A stretch of DNA of 62,090 nucleotides, from NCBI GenBank assembly GCA_947492525.1, contig CANLNQ010000037.1, positions 1 to 62,090 of the forward strand, read 5' to 3'. The stretch comes from an uncultured Granulosicoccus sp. Lineage in GTDB: Bacteria > Pseudomonadota > Gammaproteobacteria > Granulosicoccales > Granulosicoccaceae. Under the pieces are notes generated by a model. It made no database searches and was not told the DNA's origin. It worked only from the letters and a program-made list of their open reading frames with translations. This document shows positions 48,149-57,991 of the stretch, in pieces. The position numbers were made by a program, and so were the translations under genes. Each line of letters opens with the position of its first letter. The stretch's first letter is position 1.

Positions 48149-48638
48149 GAAGGGTACGGATATCCTTGAACAGTTCGGATATCGCTTGCAGAAGCATCAT
48201 CACGATGCCGACGATCATGATCGATTTGATGGGCCACATGTAGGGGCGCCAGGCAGAGTAGCTGCGTTCGGAATACTCGAAGGCATACAGCGTGCTGTTG
48301 ACTCCCCCGATGAGAAGAACCACAAGGTAGTAGATGAGAAACAGCACCGTAAAGCTGTCAACCCAGGCCTTGCCTCTGGGTGACCAGGTGCCATAGACAA
48401 GATCCATGCGCACATTGGAGCCAAGCTGCAGGGAATAGGGGCCACCCAGCATGTAATAGGCAACCATGATGAATTGCGCCATCTCCAGCGTCCAGAGCGA
48501 GGGTCGGGCAAAGGTCTTGGTGAAGGATGAATACAGCAACACGCCGATCATCACGAAGATGAGATACATCGCGAAACGACCGACCCGGTAATTGAACCCG
48601 TCGATGATGCGGATGTAATTGTTCATGAAGGTAGTCAT
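48123..48638 (-). CDS. dctQ: TRAP transporter small permease DctQ
   Basis: The 171-residue four-helix small subunit of the TRAP transporter. I chose the ATG at 48638, which has GAGGGAGGG just upstream; the frame is open to 48725, but that part crosses the terminator after dctP and is not credible coding sequence. It sits between the dctP terminator and dctM. Confidence 0.9.
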   Translation of the reverse strand: MTTFMNNYIRIIDGFNYRVGRFAMYLIFVMIGVLLYSSFTKTFARPSLWTLEMAQFIMVAYYMLGGPYSLQLGSNVRMDLVYGTWSPRGKAWVDSFTVLFLIYYLVVLLIGGVNSTLYAFEYSERSYSAWRPYMWPIKSIMIVGIVMMLLQAISELFKDIRTLREGRQDVV

Positions 48639-48688
48639 GGCCCTCCCTCTTGTTGTTCGGCTTGCCGTGCGCAACCGTATTGACGGAC

Positions 48689-48717
48689 AAAAAAAAGTGG
48701 GGTCTTGAGGACCCCAC
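48689..48717 (-). terminator. Intrinsic terminator after dctP
   Basis: On the minus strand: GTGGGGTC, 5-nt loop, GACCCCAC, then eight T. It is a textbook terminator 26 nt after the dctP stop and would leave only read-through for dctQM, matching the usual excess of the binding protein. Confidence 0.9.
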
Positions 48718-48742
48718 CGTTTCAACGCGTGACTGTCAGTGC

Positions 48743-49804
48743 CTATGCCGGGCAGGTATAGGGCTGTCCAGCCTTGCCGATGGCATCATTGTAGTCTCGG
48801 AAAATCTTGACCACGCGCTGCGCTCTGTCGCCGGACTCGGCAATCTCATCCCAGAATTCCTGAGCGGAGGCTTCCACCTGCTGCCATTCGGCAACCGGAA
48901 TGGAGGTCAGTTCCAGCTTGTCGCCGGTGGCACGCAGCTTGGCCTCACCACCCCAGTACCACTGGTTACGGTAATGATGGCCCGCCTCGATGGCGCTCAT
49001 GATGATGGCCTGCAGGCGAGGCGTGAGCTCTGACCAGCGCTCTTCATTGACGAAGAAGGAGCCGATCCATGCGCCCGAGATATTGTTGGTGGTGATGTAG
49101 TTGGTAACGTCTGCCCAGCCAACCGTGTAGTCCTCTGTAATACCTGACCAGGCCATGCCATCGAGCTCACCGGTCTGCACGGCTACTTCGGCATCCTCAT
49201 AGGGAATGGATACCGGCACGACGCCGAAGCGTGACAGGAATCGACCTGCTGTCGGGAAGGTGTACAGACGCAGTCCGTCGAGGTCTTCCAGGCTACGGAT
49301 GGGATCACGGGTGTTGAAGTTGCAAGGATCCTGGCCGGCAGCCGAAAGCCACTTCACGCCGTCGATTTCGTTATAGGCCTCTTCCCAGATCTCTTTCAGA
49401 CCGTACTGATTGAACAGCGTGGGAACATCCAGTGCATGGCGAGTCGCCATCGGGAAGTAGCCACCGAATACCGAGATGTCGACAGGTGCCGACATGGAGT
49501 CATCATCGGAATGCACCGCGTCGATGGTGCCGCGTTGCATCGCGCGGAACAGCTCCCCGGTGGGCACCAGCTGGTCGGCATAGAACAGCTCGATTTCCAG
49601 TTCACCCTGTGCCGCTTCATTGATCATGTCAATGACCGGCTTGGTGACGAACTGACCCAGAGCGGAACCGGCATACGTCTGGAATCGCCAGCGGATGGGT
49701 TCTGCAGCGATAACGGCTGGTGCCGAGATTCCTGTCGCCATACCGGTGGCTGCTGCCAGTCCACCCGCGCCTTTCAGAAAATGTCTTCTAGTTTTAGCTG
49801 TCAT
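48743..49804 (-). CDS. dctP: TRAP transporter solute-binding protein DctP
   Basis: Periplasmic substrate-binding subunit, 353 residues. The ATG at 49804 has GAGAAGAAA upstream and begins a Tat signal (KTRRHFLK, Arg6-Arg7), so the protein is exported folded, which is common in DctP relatives. The mature part has the DctP fold with the binding-site pattern around GLRLYTFPTAGRF and the GELDGMAWSGITEDY segment. The family covers C4-dicarboxylates, keto acids, sugars acids and ectoine; I cannot choose among them. Two tandem dyads lie upstream. Confidence 0.9.
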   Translation of the reverse strand: MTAKTRRHFLKGAGGLAAATGMATGISAPAVIAAEPIRWRFQTYAGSALGQFVTKPVIDMINEAAQGELEIELFYADQLVPTGELFRAMQRGTIDAVHSDDDSMSAPVDISVFGGYFPMATRHALDVPTLFNQYGLKEIWEEAYNEIDGVKWLSAAGQDPCNFNTRDPIRSLEDLDGLRLYTFPTAGRFLSRFGVVPVSIPYEDAEVAVQTGELDGMAWSGITEDYTVGWADVTNYITTNNISGAWIGSFFVNEERWSELTPRLQAIIMSAIEAGHHYRNQWYWGGEAKLRATGDKLELTSIPVAEWQQVEASAQEFWDEIAESGDRAQRVVKIFRDYNDAIGKAGQPYTCPA

Positions 49805-50469
49805 GGTTTCTTCTCGTTGTATTACCCTGTCCCGAGTACTAGCCAGCATTGCGTTATCGACATGATGCGCATCATCGTCGACATGCTGATGTCGTCATCT
49901 GCCATGAAAGTCACTGGCAGACTTCTCAGGTTCGCACACACGACCCAGGAAGCGTTCTACCACTTGCCTCTGAAGCCTTGCAGCAACTATAACCAAAGTC
50001 ATGTATCCGTGTTTGATTGCATGATCCCCCATTGGCCTCGCCACGGGTTGGAAGCGATGCACTCGAAGCACGCCGGCAGCACCAACCGAGGGCAGTGATG
50101 GAGAATCTCATCCCGCTTCCGCCTGGTCGTTCCGGTGCCGGCGTCATCGACAAGGCGGCCAGCACGCGACAGGATTCGCCATGCCACTGTCGAAAGACGA
50201 AGGTGTCAGTCCTGTATTTATGGTCGCAACGTCTGGCAGGGTGAGGGGGCAGTCCCCGTAGCCTGGTCAGCAGCGCCGGCGCACTGGCAATCGCTCGTTC
50301 GGCTTGTCCAGGCACGGGCAGGCTGTGATGGTTGTTGCAGTGCAGCATGGTCGCCTGCTGTATGCCATCGCCTGTCTTGCACCGTTTGCCTGTCAACGCT
50401 GAGGGAGTCAGTCGGCGGGGCTCTCGGAGTATACTGCGCCTCTGCCCATCTGCCAGTCGGTCTTCAATC
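49805..50469. other. Divergent intergenic region dctP / glyoxalase-like gene
   Basis: 665 nt with no credible gene. The dctP-proximal part carries two operator-like dyads (49862-49894). The rest is mixed-composition DNA whose open frames (for example on the minus strand 49926-50471) are Cys/Arg/Ser-rich and look like translation artefacts. Confidence 0.6.
49862..49894. promoter_or_regulatory. Two tandem palindromes upstream of dctP
   Basis: ATGATGC-GCATCAT (49862-49875) is a perfect 14-bp palindrome, and CGACAT-GCTG-ATGTCG (49879-49894) a 6-bp-arm dyad. Their centres are 18 bp apart, 58-90 nt before the dctP ATG. They look like a double operator for a dimeric regulator. Confidence 0.6.
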
Positions 50470-51144
50470 ATGGTCGTGAGTTCGCGCTCGACATTCAGCT
50501 GCCGCTTCGATCATCTGGTCATCTGTGCGCAGAGTCTGGATGCCGGAGTCGAGTGGTTTGCCGCACGCAGCGGACTTCAGCTACCTGTCGGTGGTCATCA
50601 CCCCCTGATGGGAACACACAACCACCTCAGCGCTCTGGGCGAAACCGGCTTTCTGGAGATCATTGCCACCGACCCGCTTGCCGACCGATCGGCAGCGGAG
50701 AGTGCTCGCTGGTTCATGCTCGATAATGCAGATCATCAGGCCCAACTGGCCATTGCACCAAAACTGACCACCTGGGTGGTAGCCACGGATGATCTGGATG
50801 CTGCGCTGGACAGGGTATCGGCCTGCGGTATCGACGCGGGCGAGCCCGTGACCCAGACGCGTGGTGAGTTGACATGGCGCATCGCACTGCGGCCGGATGG
50901 CTCGATGGCCTGTGATGGCGTCTTTCCCGTACTCATGCAGTGGCCGGCAGGGACCAATCCGGTGTCCAGGATGCAGGACCAGCAAATGAGACTCGAGGCG
51001 CTGCAGCTTGCACACCCGGATGCCGATCGGGTCCTGGCCGGGATGCAGGCGCTGGGAATTGCCGACCTGGCTTCTGTCGTCGAGTCGGGTGATGCCGGTC
51101 TACGTGCAACACTGAGAGTCGGCGTCAGCCGTTTCATTGTGTAA
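50470..51144 (+). CDS. Glyoxalase-like (VOC) domain protein
   Basis: A 224-residue protein resembling the Glyoxalase_3 family of the vicinal-oxygen-chelate fold. The pattern FDHLVICAQSLDAGVEWF lies near the N-terminus, GFLEIIA about residue 58 and the second-half TTWVVATDDLDAAL near 96. Function unknown; some relatives are dioxygenase- or lactonase-like. The start is ATG at 50470 without a strong Shine-Dalgarno; the frame is open from 50332. The pgi gene follows by about 50 nt. Confidence 0.75.
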   Translation: MVVSSRSTFSCRFDHLVICAQSLDAGVEWFAARSGLQLPVGGHHPLMGTHNHLSALGETGFLEIIATDPLADRSAAESARWFMLDNADHQAQLAIAPKLTTWVVATDDLDAALDRVSACGIDAGEPVTQTRGELTWRIALRPDGSMACDGVFPVLMQWPAGTNPVSRMQDQQMRLEALQLAHPDADRVLAGMQALGIADLASVVESGDAGLRATLRVGVSRFIV

Positions 51145-51193
51145 GCTTGCTGTATTCGACCATTCGTGAACCCTAACCAAGGTGGACGTATCC

Positions 51194-52846
51194 ATGACTG
51201 ACCCTGTTGATCTTGACGCCTGGAAGGCGCTGTCTGCTCATCATGAGGACGTGAAGAACGTCACCCTGCGCGAACTGTTTGCCCAGGATGGCAGTCGCTT
51301 CGACAGATTCCAGATGAATGCCGCGGGCCTGTTCCTGGATTTTTCAAAGAATCATATAACCCCTCGAACGCACGAACTGCTGGTATCGCTCGCGGAAGCG
51401 TCCGATGTACCGGCGCGATTCGAGCGCATGTTCACAGGCGACATCGTGAACCCAACCGAGCATCGGCCGGCTTTGCACACAGCCTTGCGCAATCGCAGTG
51501 GTCAACCGGTCATGGTGGATGGACAGGACGTAATGCCCGATATTCGCGCCGTGCTGACTCGCCTGCGCACCTTCTCCGAACGGGTCCGTGACGGTTCATG
51601 GACAGGATTCACCGGCAAGCCCATCACGGATATCGTCAATATCGGCATCGGCGGATCCGATCTGGGACCCTTGATGGCTGTGGAAGCGCTGGCACCGTTT
51701 GCCCATGACCGCCTGAAGCTGCATTTTGTCTCCAATGTAGATGGTTCTCATATCCACTCTGCGCTGAGCAAGGTCGATCCGGAGACCACCTTGTTCATCG
51801 TGGCATCGAAAACCTTCACCACGCAGGAGACCCTGACCAACGCCCATTCGGCCAGAAGCTGGTTTCTGGACAGCCGTGCCAGTCGCGCCGATATCATGAA
51901 GCACTTTGTCGCCTTGTCCACCAATGCCGAGGCGGTCAGTGAATTCGGTATCGATACACGCAACATGTTCGGTTTCTGGGACTGGGTGGGTGGGCGCTAC
52001 TCCCTGTGGTCCGCCATCGGCCTGCCCATCATCCTGTCCATCGGGATGGACCGCTTCGAGCAATTCCTGCAAGGCGCGCACGATATGGACACGCACGCCA
52101 GAACCGCCCCGCTGAAAGAGAACATGCCGGTCACGCTGGCCCTGCTGACCGTCTGGTACAACAACTTCTGGCAGGCTCACAGCCATCTCATTGCGCCCTA
52201 CGATCAGTATCTGCACCGTTTTCCGGCCTACCTGCAACAGCTGACCATGGAGAGCAACGGCAAGTCCGTGCATGTCGATGGTTCGCCAGTGAAGGCGGCC
52301 ACCGGACCGGTTGTCTGGGGAGAGCCGGGCACCAATGGCCAGCACGCCTATTTTCAACTGCTGCATCAGGGCACACACCTGATTCCGACCGATTTCATCA
52401 TGGCGCTGCAGAGCCTCAACCCGATCGGCATTCATCAAGAGCTGCTGATGGCCAATTGCTTTGCACAATCCGAAGCGCTGATGATGGGCAAGAACAAGGA
52501 AGAGCTTGCCAGTGAGATGCGCCAGGCCGGGGCCAGCGACGAAGAGATCGAGCGCCTCTCCGGTCATCGCAGCTTTGCCGGTAACCGCCCCAGCAACACC
52601 TTGCTGGTACAGCAGATGACGCCCCATGCACTCGGTGCACTCATCGCCCTGTATGAACACAAGGTGTTCGTGGAAGCGGCCATCTGGGATATCAACCCCT
52701 TTGATCAATGGGGCGTGGAGCTCGGCAAGCAGCTTGCCAAGTCGATTCATGCAGAAATCGAGGCAGCTGCTACTGTCAAGACGCACGATGCATCGACCAA
52801 TGGGCTGATCAATCGTGCCCTGAAGTTCAACAACCTACTCGCCTGA
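51194..52846 (+). CDS. pgi: Glucose-6-phosphate isomerase
   Basis: Interconverts glucose-6-phosphate and fructose-6-phosphate. The 550-residue protein has the family signatures NIGIGGSDLGPLM and VNIGIG region (about residues 151-165), VASKTFTTQETLTN, and GEPGTNGQHAYFQLLHQG with the catalytic Glu and Gln region. I chose the ATG at 51194 with GGTGG upstream; a GTG at 51182 would add four residues. It lies immediately before parC. Confidence 0.96.
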   Translation: MTDPVDLDAWKALSAHHEDVKNVTLRELFAQDGSRFDRFQMNAAGLFLDFSKNHITPRTHELLVSLAEASDVPARFERMFTGDIVNPTEHRPALHTALRNRSGQPVMVDGQDVMPDIRAVLTRLRTFSERVRDGSWTGFTGKPITDIVNIGIGGSDLGPLMAVEALAPFAHDRLKLHFVSNVDGSHIHSALSKVDPETTLFIVASKTFTTQETLTNAHSARSWFLDSRASRADIMKHFVALSTNAEAVSEFGIDTRNMFGFWDWVGGRYSLWSAIGLPIILSIGMDRFEQFLQGAHDMDTHARTAPLKENMPVTLALLTVWYNNFWQAHSHLIAPYDQYLHRFPAYLQQLTMESNGKSVHVDGSPVKAATGPVVWGEPGTNGQHAYFQLLHQGTHLIPTDFIMALQSLNPIGIHQELLMANCFAQSEALMMGKNKEELASEMRQAGASDEEIERLSGHRSFAGNRPSNTLLVQQMTPHALGALIALYEHKVFVEAAIWDINPFDQWGVELGKQLAKSIHAEIEAAATVKTHDASTNGLINRALKFNNLLA

Positions 52847-52865
52847 CCTGATTATCCGCTGAGAC

Positions 52866-55172
52866 ATGGCACAGAAAAAGAAGACAAGCAGCAAGAAACG
52901 TTCATCGGTCAGGCGTACCGAACCGGTACCGGCGGCGCCGGTACAGGAAATGGTGGAAGAGCTCGCGCTGAGCAGCTACACCGAAAAGGCCTACCTCGAC
53001 TATTCGATGTACGTCATCCTGGATCGGGCCTTGCCCCATATCGGTGATGGCCTGAAACCGGTTCAGCGTCGTATCGTCTACGCCATGTCGGAGCTGGGTC
53101 TGTCGGCGGTGTCCAAGCACAAGAAGTCGGCACGGACCGTCGGCGATGTGCTGGGCAAGTTCCATCCGCACGGTGACAGCGCCTGCTACGAGGCCATGGT
53201 GTTGATGGCGCAGCCGTTTACCTATCGCTACCCGCTGGTTGACGGGCAGGGCAACTGGGGATCTCAGGATGATCCCAAGTCCTTCGCTGCCATGCGCTAT
53301 ACCGAATCGCGGCTGGCGAAGTTCTCCAAGACGCTGTTGCAGGAGCTGGGGCAGGGTACTGTGGATTTCGTGCCGAACTTCGATGGCACCCTGAACGAAC
53401 CGTCGCTGCTGCCCTCCCGCCTGCCGCATATCCTGCTCAACAGCACCACCGGCATCGCAGTGGGAATGGCGACCGATATTCCATCGCACAATCTGCAGGA
53501 AATAGGACGCGCCTGCATCCACCTGCTGGACAAGCCAAAGGCCACGCTGGATGACATGATGCAGTACATCAAGGGCCCGGACTACCCGAGTGAGGCCGAG
53601 ATCATCTCCTCGCCACAGGATATCCGCACGATGTACGAAACCGGTCATGGCAGTCTGCGGGCCAGGGCCATCTTCGAGCGGGAAGGCAGCGATATCATCA
53701 TCACGGCCTTGCCCTATCAGGTGTCCGGGTCGAAGATCCTGGAGCAGATCGCGCAGCTGATGAACGCCAAGAAGCTGCCGATGGTGGAAGACCTGCGGGA
53801 TGAATCAGACCATGAGAACCCGACGCGACTCGTCATCACGCCGCGCAGCAACCGGGTTGATATCGATAGTCTCATGCAGCATCTGTTCGCCACGACCGAT
53901 CTGGAACGTACCTACCGGGTCAACATGAACATGATCGGCCTCAATGGTCGGCCGCAGGTCAAGCCGCTGCTCGCCATTCTCGGTGAATGGCTCACCTTCC
54001 GGGTCGATACGGTGCGCAGGCGTCTGCAATGGCGACTGGACAAGGTCGAGAAGCGCCTGCACTTGCTCGAAGGTCTGATGATTGCCTACCTCAATATCGA
54101 CGAGGTCATCGCGATCATCCGCAACAACGACGAACCCAAACCGGTGCTGATGGAACGATTTGGCATCAGTGACGAGCAGGCCGAGGCGATACTCGAGCTC
54201 AAGCTGCGCCATCTGGCACAGCTCGAGGAGATGAAGATTCGTGGTGAGCAGGATGCGCTGGAGAAGGAGCGCGAGAAGCTGCAGGCAACGCTCGGATCCG
54301 AGCGCCGCATGAAAACGCTGGTCAAGAAAGAGTTGCAGGAAGACATCGATACCTATGGAGACGAACGTCGTTCGCCACTGGTGCAACGTGAGGCGGCCCA
54401 GGCCATCTCCGAGGCCGATCTGATTCCCAGTGAGCCGATCACGGTCGTACTCTCCGAGCGCGGCTGGGTGCGCGCCGGCAAGGGTCTGGAGCTCGATCCG
54501 CTGGCACTGAACTACAAGGCCGGAGACAGTTTCCAGAGTGCTGCCCGTGGTCGCAGCAACCGCAATGCCATGTTTCTGGACAGCACCGGCCGCGTCTATT
54601 GTGTGCCGGCACACGGCTTTCCGTCGGCCAGAGGGCTGGGTGAGCCGATCAGTGGTCGCCTGAAGCCACCCGATGGTGCGCGATTCCTGAGTGTGATGAT
54701 GGGCGAGGATGAGGAGCGCTATCTCTTCTCCAGCACTGCGGGTTACGGCTTCGTGGCGCGCCTGGGTGATCTGGTCAGTCGCAACAAATCGGGCAAGAGT
54801 GTTCTCAGTCTGCCGGCCGGGGCTCAGGTTCTGCCGGCGGCGGCCGTCTCTTCACTGACAGACGACCTTGTCTGTGCCATCAGCAACACCGGTAGCCTGC
54901 TGAGTTTTCCGGTCGGTGAATTGCCGGAAATGGCGAAGGGCAAGGGCAACAAGATCTACAACATCCCGGGGCCGAAGTTCAAATCCGGTGAAGAGTCGAT
55001 GATGGCACTGGCGGTGGTATCGCCATCGCAGAAGCTTCGCATCACCAGTGGCAAGCGTCATACCACCATCAAGTTCCGTGAGCTGGAAGACTATGCGGGC
55101 ATGCGGGGTCAACGTGGTCGCAAGCTGCCGCGTGGTTTCCAGAAAGTCGACGCCGTGGATGTGGAGAACTGA
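52866..55172 (+). CDS. parC: DNA topoisomerase IV subunit A
   Basis: Subunit of the type IIA topoisomerase that decatenates daughter chromosomes. The 768-residue protein has the breakage-reunion domain with active-site Tyr145 (AMRYTES), the quinolone-determining region [11 protein letters not shown] with the susceptible-type Ser105 and Glu109 (E. coli Ser80, Glu84), the coiled-coil gate and the C-terminal beta-pinwheel. A lysine/serine-rich N-terminal arm of about 20 residues is extra. parE is not in the window. It begins 19 nt after the pgi stop. Confidence 0.95.
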   Translation: MAQKKKTSSKKRSSVRRTEPVPAAPVQEMVEELALSSYTEKAYLDYSMYVILDRALPHIGDGLKPVQRRIVYAMSELGLSAVSKHKKSARTVGDVLGKFHPHGDSACYEAMVLMAQPFTYRYPLVDGQGNWGSQDDPKSFAAMRYTESRLAKFSKTLLQELGQGTVDFVPNFDGTLNEPSLLPSRLPHILLNSTTGIAVGMATDIPSHNLQEIGRACIHLLDKPKATLDDMMQYIKGPDYPSEAEIISSPQDIRTMYETGHGSLRARAIFEREGSDIIITALPYQVSGSKILEQIAQLMNAKKLPMVEDLRDESDHENPTRLVITPRSNRVDIDSLMQHLFATTDLERTYRVNMNMIGLNGRPQVKPLLAILGEWLTFRVDTVRRRLQWRLDKVEKRLHLLEGLMIAYLNIDEVIAIIRNNDEPKPVLMERFGISDEQAEAILELKLRHLAQLEEMKIRGEQDALEKEREKLQATLGSERRMKTLVKKELQEDIDTYGDERRSPLVQREAAQAISEADLIPSEPITVVLSERGWVRAGKGLELDPLALNYKAGDSFQSAARGRSNRNAMFLDSTGRVYCVPAHGFPSARGLGEPISGRLKPPDGARFLSVMMGEDEERYLFSSTAGYGFVARLGDLVSRNKSGKSVLSLPAGAQVLPAAAVSSLTDDLVCAISNTGSLLSFPVGELPEMAKGKGNKIYNIPGPKFKSGEESMMALAVVSPSQKLRITSGKRHTTIKFRELEDYAGMRGQRGRKLPRGFQKVDAVDVEN

Positions 55173-55280
55173 GACTGATCCTCGCAAGTGGGCGCAGCGT
55201 TTGCCGTGCTCACTTGTGGTTGATGGGAGAAGACCCCAGTTTGTGCGAAGTTTGTTGATCGCTTTCGGAGGAAGGCAACT

Positions 55281-56153
55281 GTGACACGCATTCTGCTGTT
55301 TCTGGCGACGAACATGGCCGTCATGGTCGTGTTCTCCATCATTACCTCGGTATTTGGCCTCGACCGTGCCATTGGCCAGAGTACGACCTCGCTGGTCATC
55401 TATGCCGCCTGTTTCGGCTTTATCGGCTCGTTCATCTCGCTGGCCATGAGCAAGAGCGCTGCGATTCGCTCGATGAATGTGCAGCTGATCGAACAGCCGA
55501 CCAATGCCACCGAGCGCTGGCTGGTCGATACCGTGCATGCGCAGGCACGCAAGGCGGGTATCGGCGAACCGGATGTCGGTATCTTCCAGCAAGCCTCGCC
55601 CAATGCCTTCGCCACCGGCTGGAACAAGAACGATGCCCTGGTGGCGGTCAGTACGGGCCTGCTCCAGAGCATGTCTCGCGAAGAGGTGGAAGCGGTTCTG
55701 GGACACGAAGTGGCCCACGTCTACAACGGTGACATGGTGACCATGGGGCTGATTCAGGGCGTCCTGAACACCTTTGTCATCGTCTTCTCGCGCATCCTGG
55801 GCAGCATGATAGACAACGCCCTGCGTGGCAATCGTGGCGGTGGCGGCAGTTATGGCATGGGCTTCTTCCTCGGCAATATCATCGGCAATGTGGTGTTCGG
55901 GTTCCTGGCCAGCATGATTGCTGCCTGGTTTTCCCGGCAACGCGAATTCAGGGCCGATGCCGGTGGGGCCGAGCTGGCCGGGCGCCAGAACATGATTGGC
56001 GCTCTGGAAGCACTCAAGCGAGGCAGTCCGGCCGATTCCGCGCTGCCGGAAAAATTGCAGGCCTTCGGCATCACTGGCGGGCATTTGGCGAAATACCTGT
56101 CCACGCATCCACCACTTGACGTCCGCATCGCAAGGTTGCGTGCGGAAGGCTGA
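55281..56153 (+). CDS. htpX: Membrane zinc metalloprotease HtpX
   Basis: Inner-membrane zinc protease that degrades misfolded membrane proteins alongside FtsH. The 290-residue protein has two N-terminal helices, the active motif HEVAH (residues 142-146) with catalytic Glu143, further helices and the zinc-binding Glu in the REFRADAGGAEL segment. The start is GTG at 55281 with GGAGGAAGG upstream. Normal length. Confidence 0.94.
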   Translation: MTRILLFLATNMAVMVVFSIITSVFGLDRAIGQSTTSLVIYAACFGFIGSFISLAMSKSAAIRSMNVQLIEQPTNATERWLVDTVHAQARKAGIGEPDVGIFQQASPNAFATGWNKNDALVAVSTGLLQSMSREEVEAVLGHEVAHVYNGDMVTMGLIQGVLNTFVIVFSRILGSMIDNALRGNRGGGGSYGMGFFLGNIIGNVVFGFLASMIAAWFSRQREFRADAGGAELAGRQNMIGALEALKRGSPADSALPEKLQAFGITGGHLAKYLSTHPPLDVRIARLRAEG

Positions 56154-56303
56154 TCTGGCACAGGCACCAGCCGGGACCGAAACCACCGGCTGGCGCCTCG
56201 ACCGATCCGTTCCCGGGCAGCTGTTGGACTGATCAGGGCGTCATCTGCCACCTTATCGGGCGCTCTGTCGGCCGGTGAACGTACGTGGCAGGGCGCAGAC
56301 AGC

Positions 56304-56309
56304 TATAAT
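56304..56309 (+). promoter_or_regulatory. Candidate -10 element of efp
   Basis: A perfect TATAAT lies 42 nt before the efp ATG. The -35 region (ACGTGG at 16 nt) is weak, so this is a partial match only. Confidence 0.45.
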
Positions 56310-56350
56310 GCGGCGGATAAATCCTGCGTTTCACATTCTACGAGAACTAC

Positions 56351-56917
56351 ATGGCGAACTACGGCACCAACGAATTCAAGGGTGGACTCAAAATCATGCT
56401 CGACGGCGATCCGCACAGCATCGTCAGCAACGAGTTCGTCAAACCGGGAAAGGGCCAGGCATTCACCCGTACCCGGGTTCGCAATCTGAAGACGGGCCGC
56501 GTCGTGGAGCGCACATTCAAGTCAGGTGAGACGGTCGAATCCGCCGACGTCATGGACACCACCATGCAGTACCTGTACTCCGATGGTGAGCACTGGCACT
56601 TCATGAACCCGGAAACCTTCGAGCAGCTGGCAGCCGACAAGACCGCCGTTGGTGACGCCGCATTGTGGTTGATGGACGAAGCCGTGTGCGAAGTGACGCT
56701 CTACAACGGAGAGCCGCTGGCGGTGACACCACCGAATTTCGTGGAAATGGTCATCAAGGAAACCGATCCGGGCTTGCGTGGCGATACCGCAACCGGAGGC
56801 ACCAAGCCTGCACATATGGAAACCGGTGCAGTGGTGAAGGTGCCCTTGTTCATCGAGGAAGGCGAAAAGATCAAGATCGATACGCGCAGTGGCGAGTACG
56901 TCTCCCGCGTCAAATAG
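56351..56917 (+). CDS. efp: Translation elongation factor P
   Basis: Relieves ribosome stalling at polyproline. The 188-residue protein has the three beta-domains and the modified loop VKPGKGQAF with Lys34, the residue lysylated by EpmA in E. coli-type systems. epmA is the next gene, so (R)-beta-lysylation is the expected modification; EpmB (lysine 2,3-aminomutase) is not in the window. Poly-proline proteins are a likely client set; the VPE-repeat protein at the left end has isolated prolines and is not an obvious client. Confidence 0.96.
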   Translation: MANYGTNEFKGGLKIMLDGDPHSIVSNEFVKPGKGQAFTRTRVRNLKTGRVVERTFKSGETVESADVMDTTMQYLYSDGEHWHFMNPETFEQLAADKTAVGDAALWLMDEAVCEVTLYNGEPLAVTPPNFVEMVIKETDPGLRGDTATGGTKPAHMETGAVVKVPLFIEEGEKIKIDTRSGEYVSRVK

Positions 56918-56938
56918 TGCCTGCGGGGCCTTCTCGGC

Positions 56939-57991
56939 TTGTCTGGAGAAAACACGGCGTTGACCTGGCAACCTTCTGCCTCCCTGGCCAGTCTGAGGGA
57001 GGCGGCCAGTCTGCGGCGCAGTATCCGCTCGTGGATGGACCAACAGCAGGTGCTGGAAGTCTTCACGCCCTCACTGTCCCGGGCCGCTGCGACTGATCCG
57101 CACGTCCTGAGCATGGCGACCCGGGATGGTCGCTTTCTGCATACGTCTCCCGAATTTCCGATGAAGCGTTTGCTGGCGGCCCACGCCGCTGCGGCGGCAC
57201 GGATTCACGGGGATAGCGCACTGCCTTCGCAGTTGCAGTTGCCGGAGTTGTCGGCCTTGCCCGACATCTATCAGATCGCCACGGTGTTTCGTGCCGAGGA
57301 AGGCGGGCGCTACCACAACAGCGAATTCACCTTGCTGGAGTGGTACCGGGTGGGTATGAACCACTTGCAGCTGATCGACGACCTCACGGCCTTGCTGAAA
57401 CATGTCTGGCTGGCATTCGGCCTGCGCTGGCCCGGTCTGCAGATAAAACGCTATGGCGATGAGGTGCAACAGCGGCTGGGGTGTTGGCCCGAGCAGCTCG
57501 ACACCGCGTTGATCGAGCGCTATTTTCTGGATCAGGGGCGAAGCTATCCGCAGGCAATCGGCGATGATGTCGATGCAGCGCTGGATCTGTTCATGGATGA
57601 GTTTGTCTTGCCTGATTTCGACGCTGACGCCTTCACCGTGTTGATGGACTATCCGGTATCGCAAGCGGCACTGGCCCGATTGGGGAAGGATGCACAGGGA
57701 CGGGCCGTGGCACAGCGATTCGAGCTGTACTACGGGCAGACCGAGCTTGCCAACGGTTTTCACGAGTTGAGTGATGCCGCTGTGCAGCGCGAGCGTTTCG
57801 AGGCAGACCTGCTCAAGCGCAGGGAGCTGAATGTCGAGCCGGTGCCCATCGATGAGAATCTGCTGGAAGCTCTGGCCTCGGGCTTGCCCGATTGTGCAGG
57901 CATTGCATTGGGACTTGAACGGCTTCACATGGTCATTGGCAGACATTCACACATCAGCGAGGTCATCTGTTTTGACGATCAGCGAGCCTGA
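56939..57991 (+). CDS. epmA: EF-P--(R)-beta-lysine ligase EpmA
   Basis: A LysRS-like enzyme without an anticodon-binding domain, which attaches beta-lysine to Lys34 of EF-P. The 350-residue protein has the class II motifs (VFRAEEGGRYHNSEFTLLEWYR motif 2, and GIALGLERLHMV motif 3). Compared with E. coli EpmA (325) it has about 25 extra residues between MKRLL and the motif 2 strand (Ala-rich, then a Leu/Gln/Pro-rich loop). The start is TTG at 56939, or TTG at 56960 with GGAGA upstream, which would remove seven residues. It lies 21 nt after efp. Confidence 0.93.
   Translation: MSGENTALTWQPSASLASLREAASLRRSIRSWMDQQQVLEVFTPSLSRAAATDPHVLSMATRDGRFLHTSPEFPMKRLLAAHAAAAARIHGDSALPSQLQLPELSALPDIYQIATVFRAEEGGRYHNSEFTLLEWYRVGMNHLQLIDDLTALLKHVWLAFGLRWPGLQIKRYGDEVQQRLGCWPEQLDTALIERYFLDQGRSYPQAIGDDVDAALDLFMDEFVLPDFDADAFTVLMDYPVSQAALARLGKDAQGRAVAQRFELYYGQTELANGFHELSDAAVQRERFEADLLKRRELNVEPVPIDENLLEALASGLPDCAGIALGLERLHMVIGRHSHISEVICFDDQRA

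Noticed and set aside
54852..56186. A 444-codon minus-strand frame opposite parC and htpX
   Set aside because: It crosses two clear genes and their gap, with low-complexity composition and no Shine-Dalgarno.
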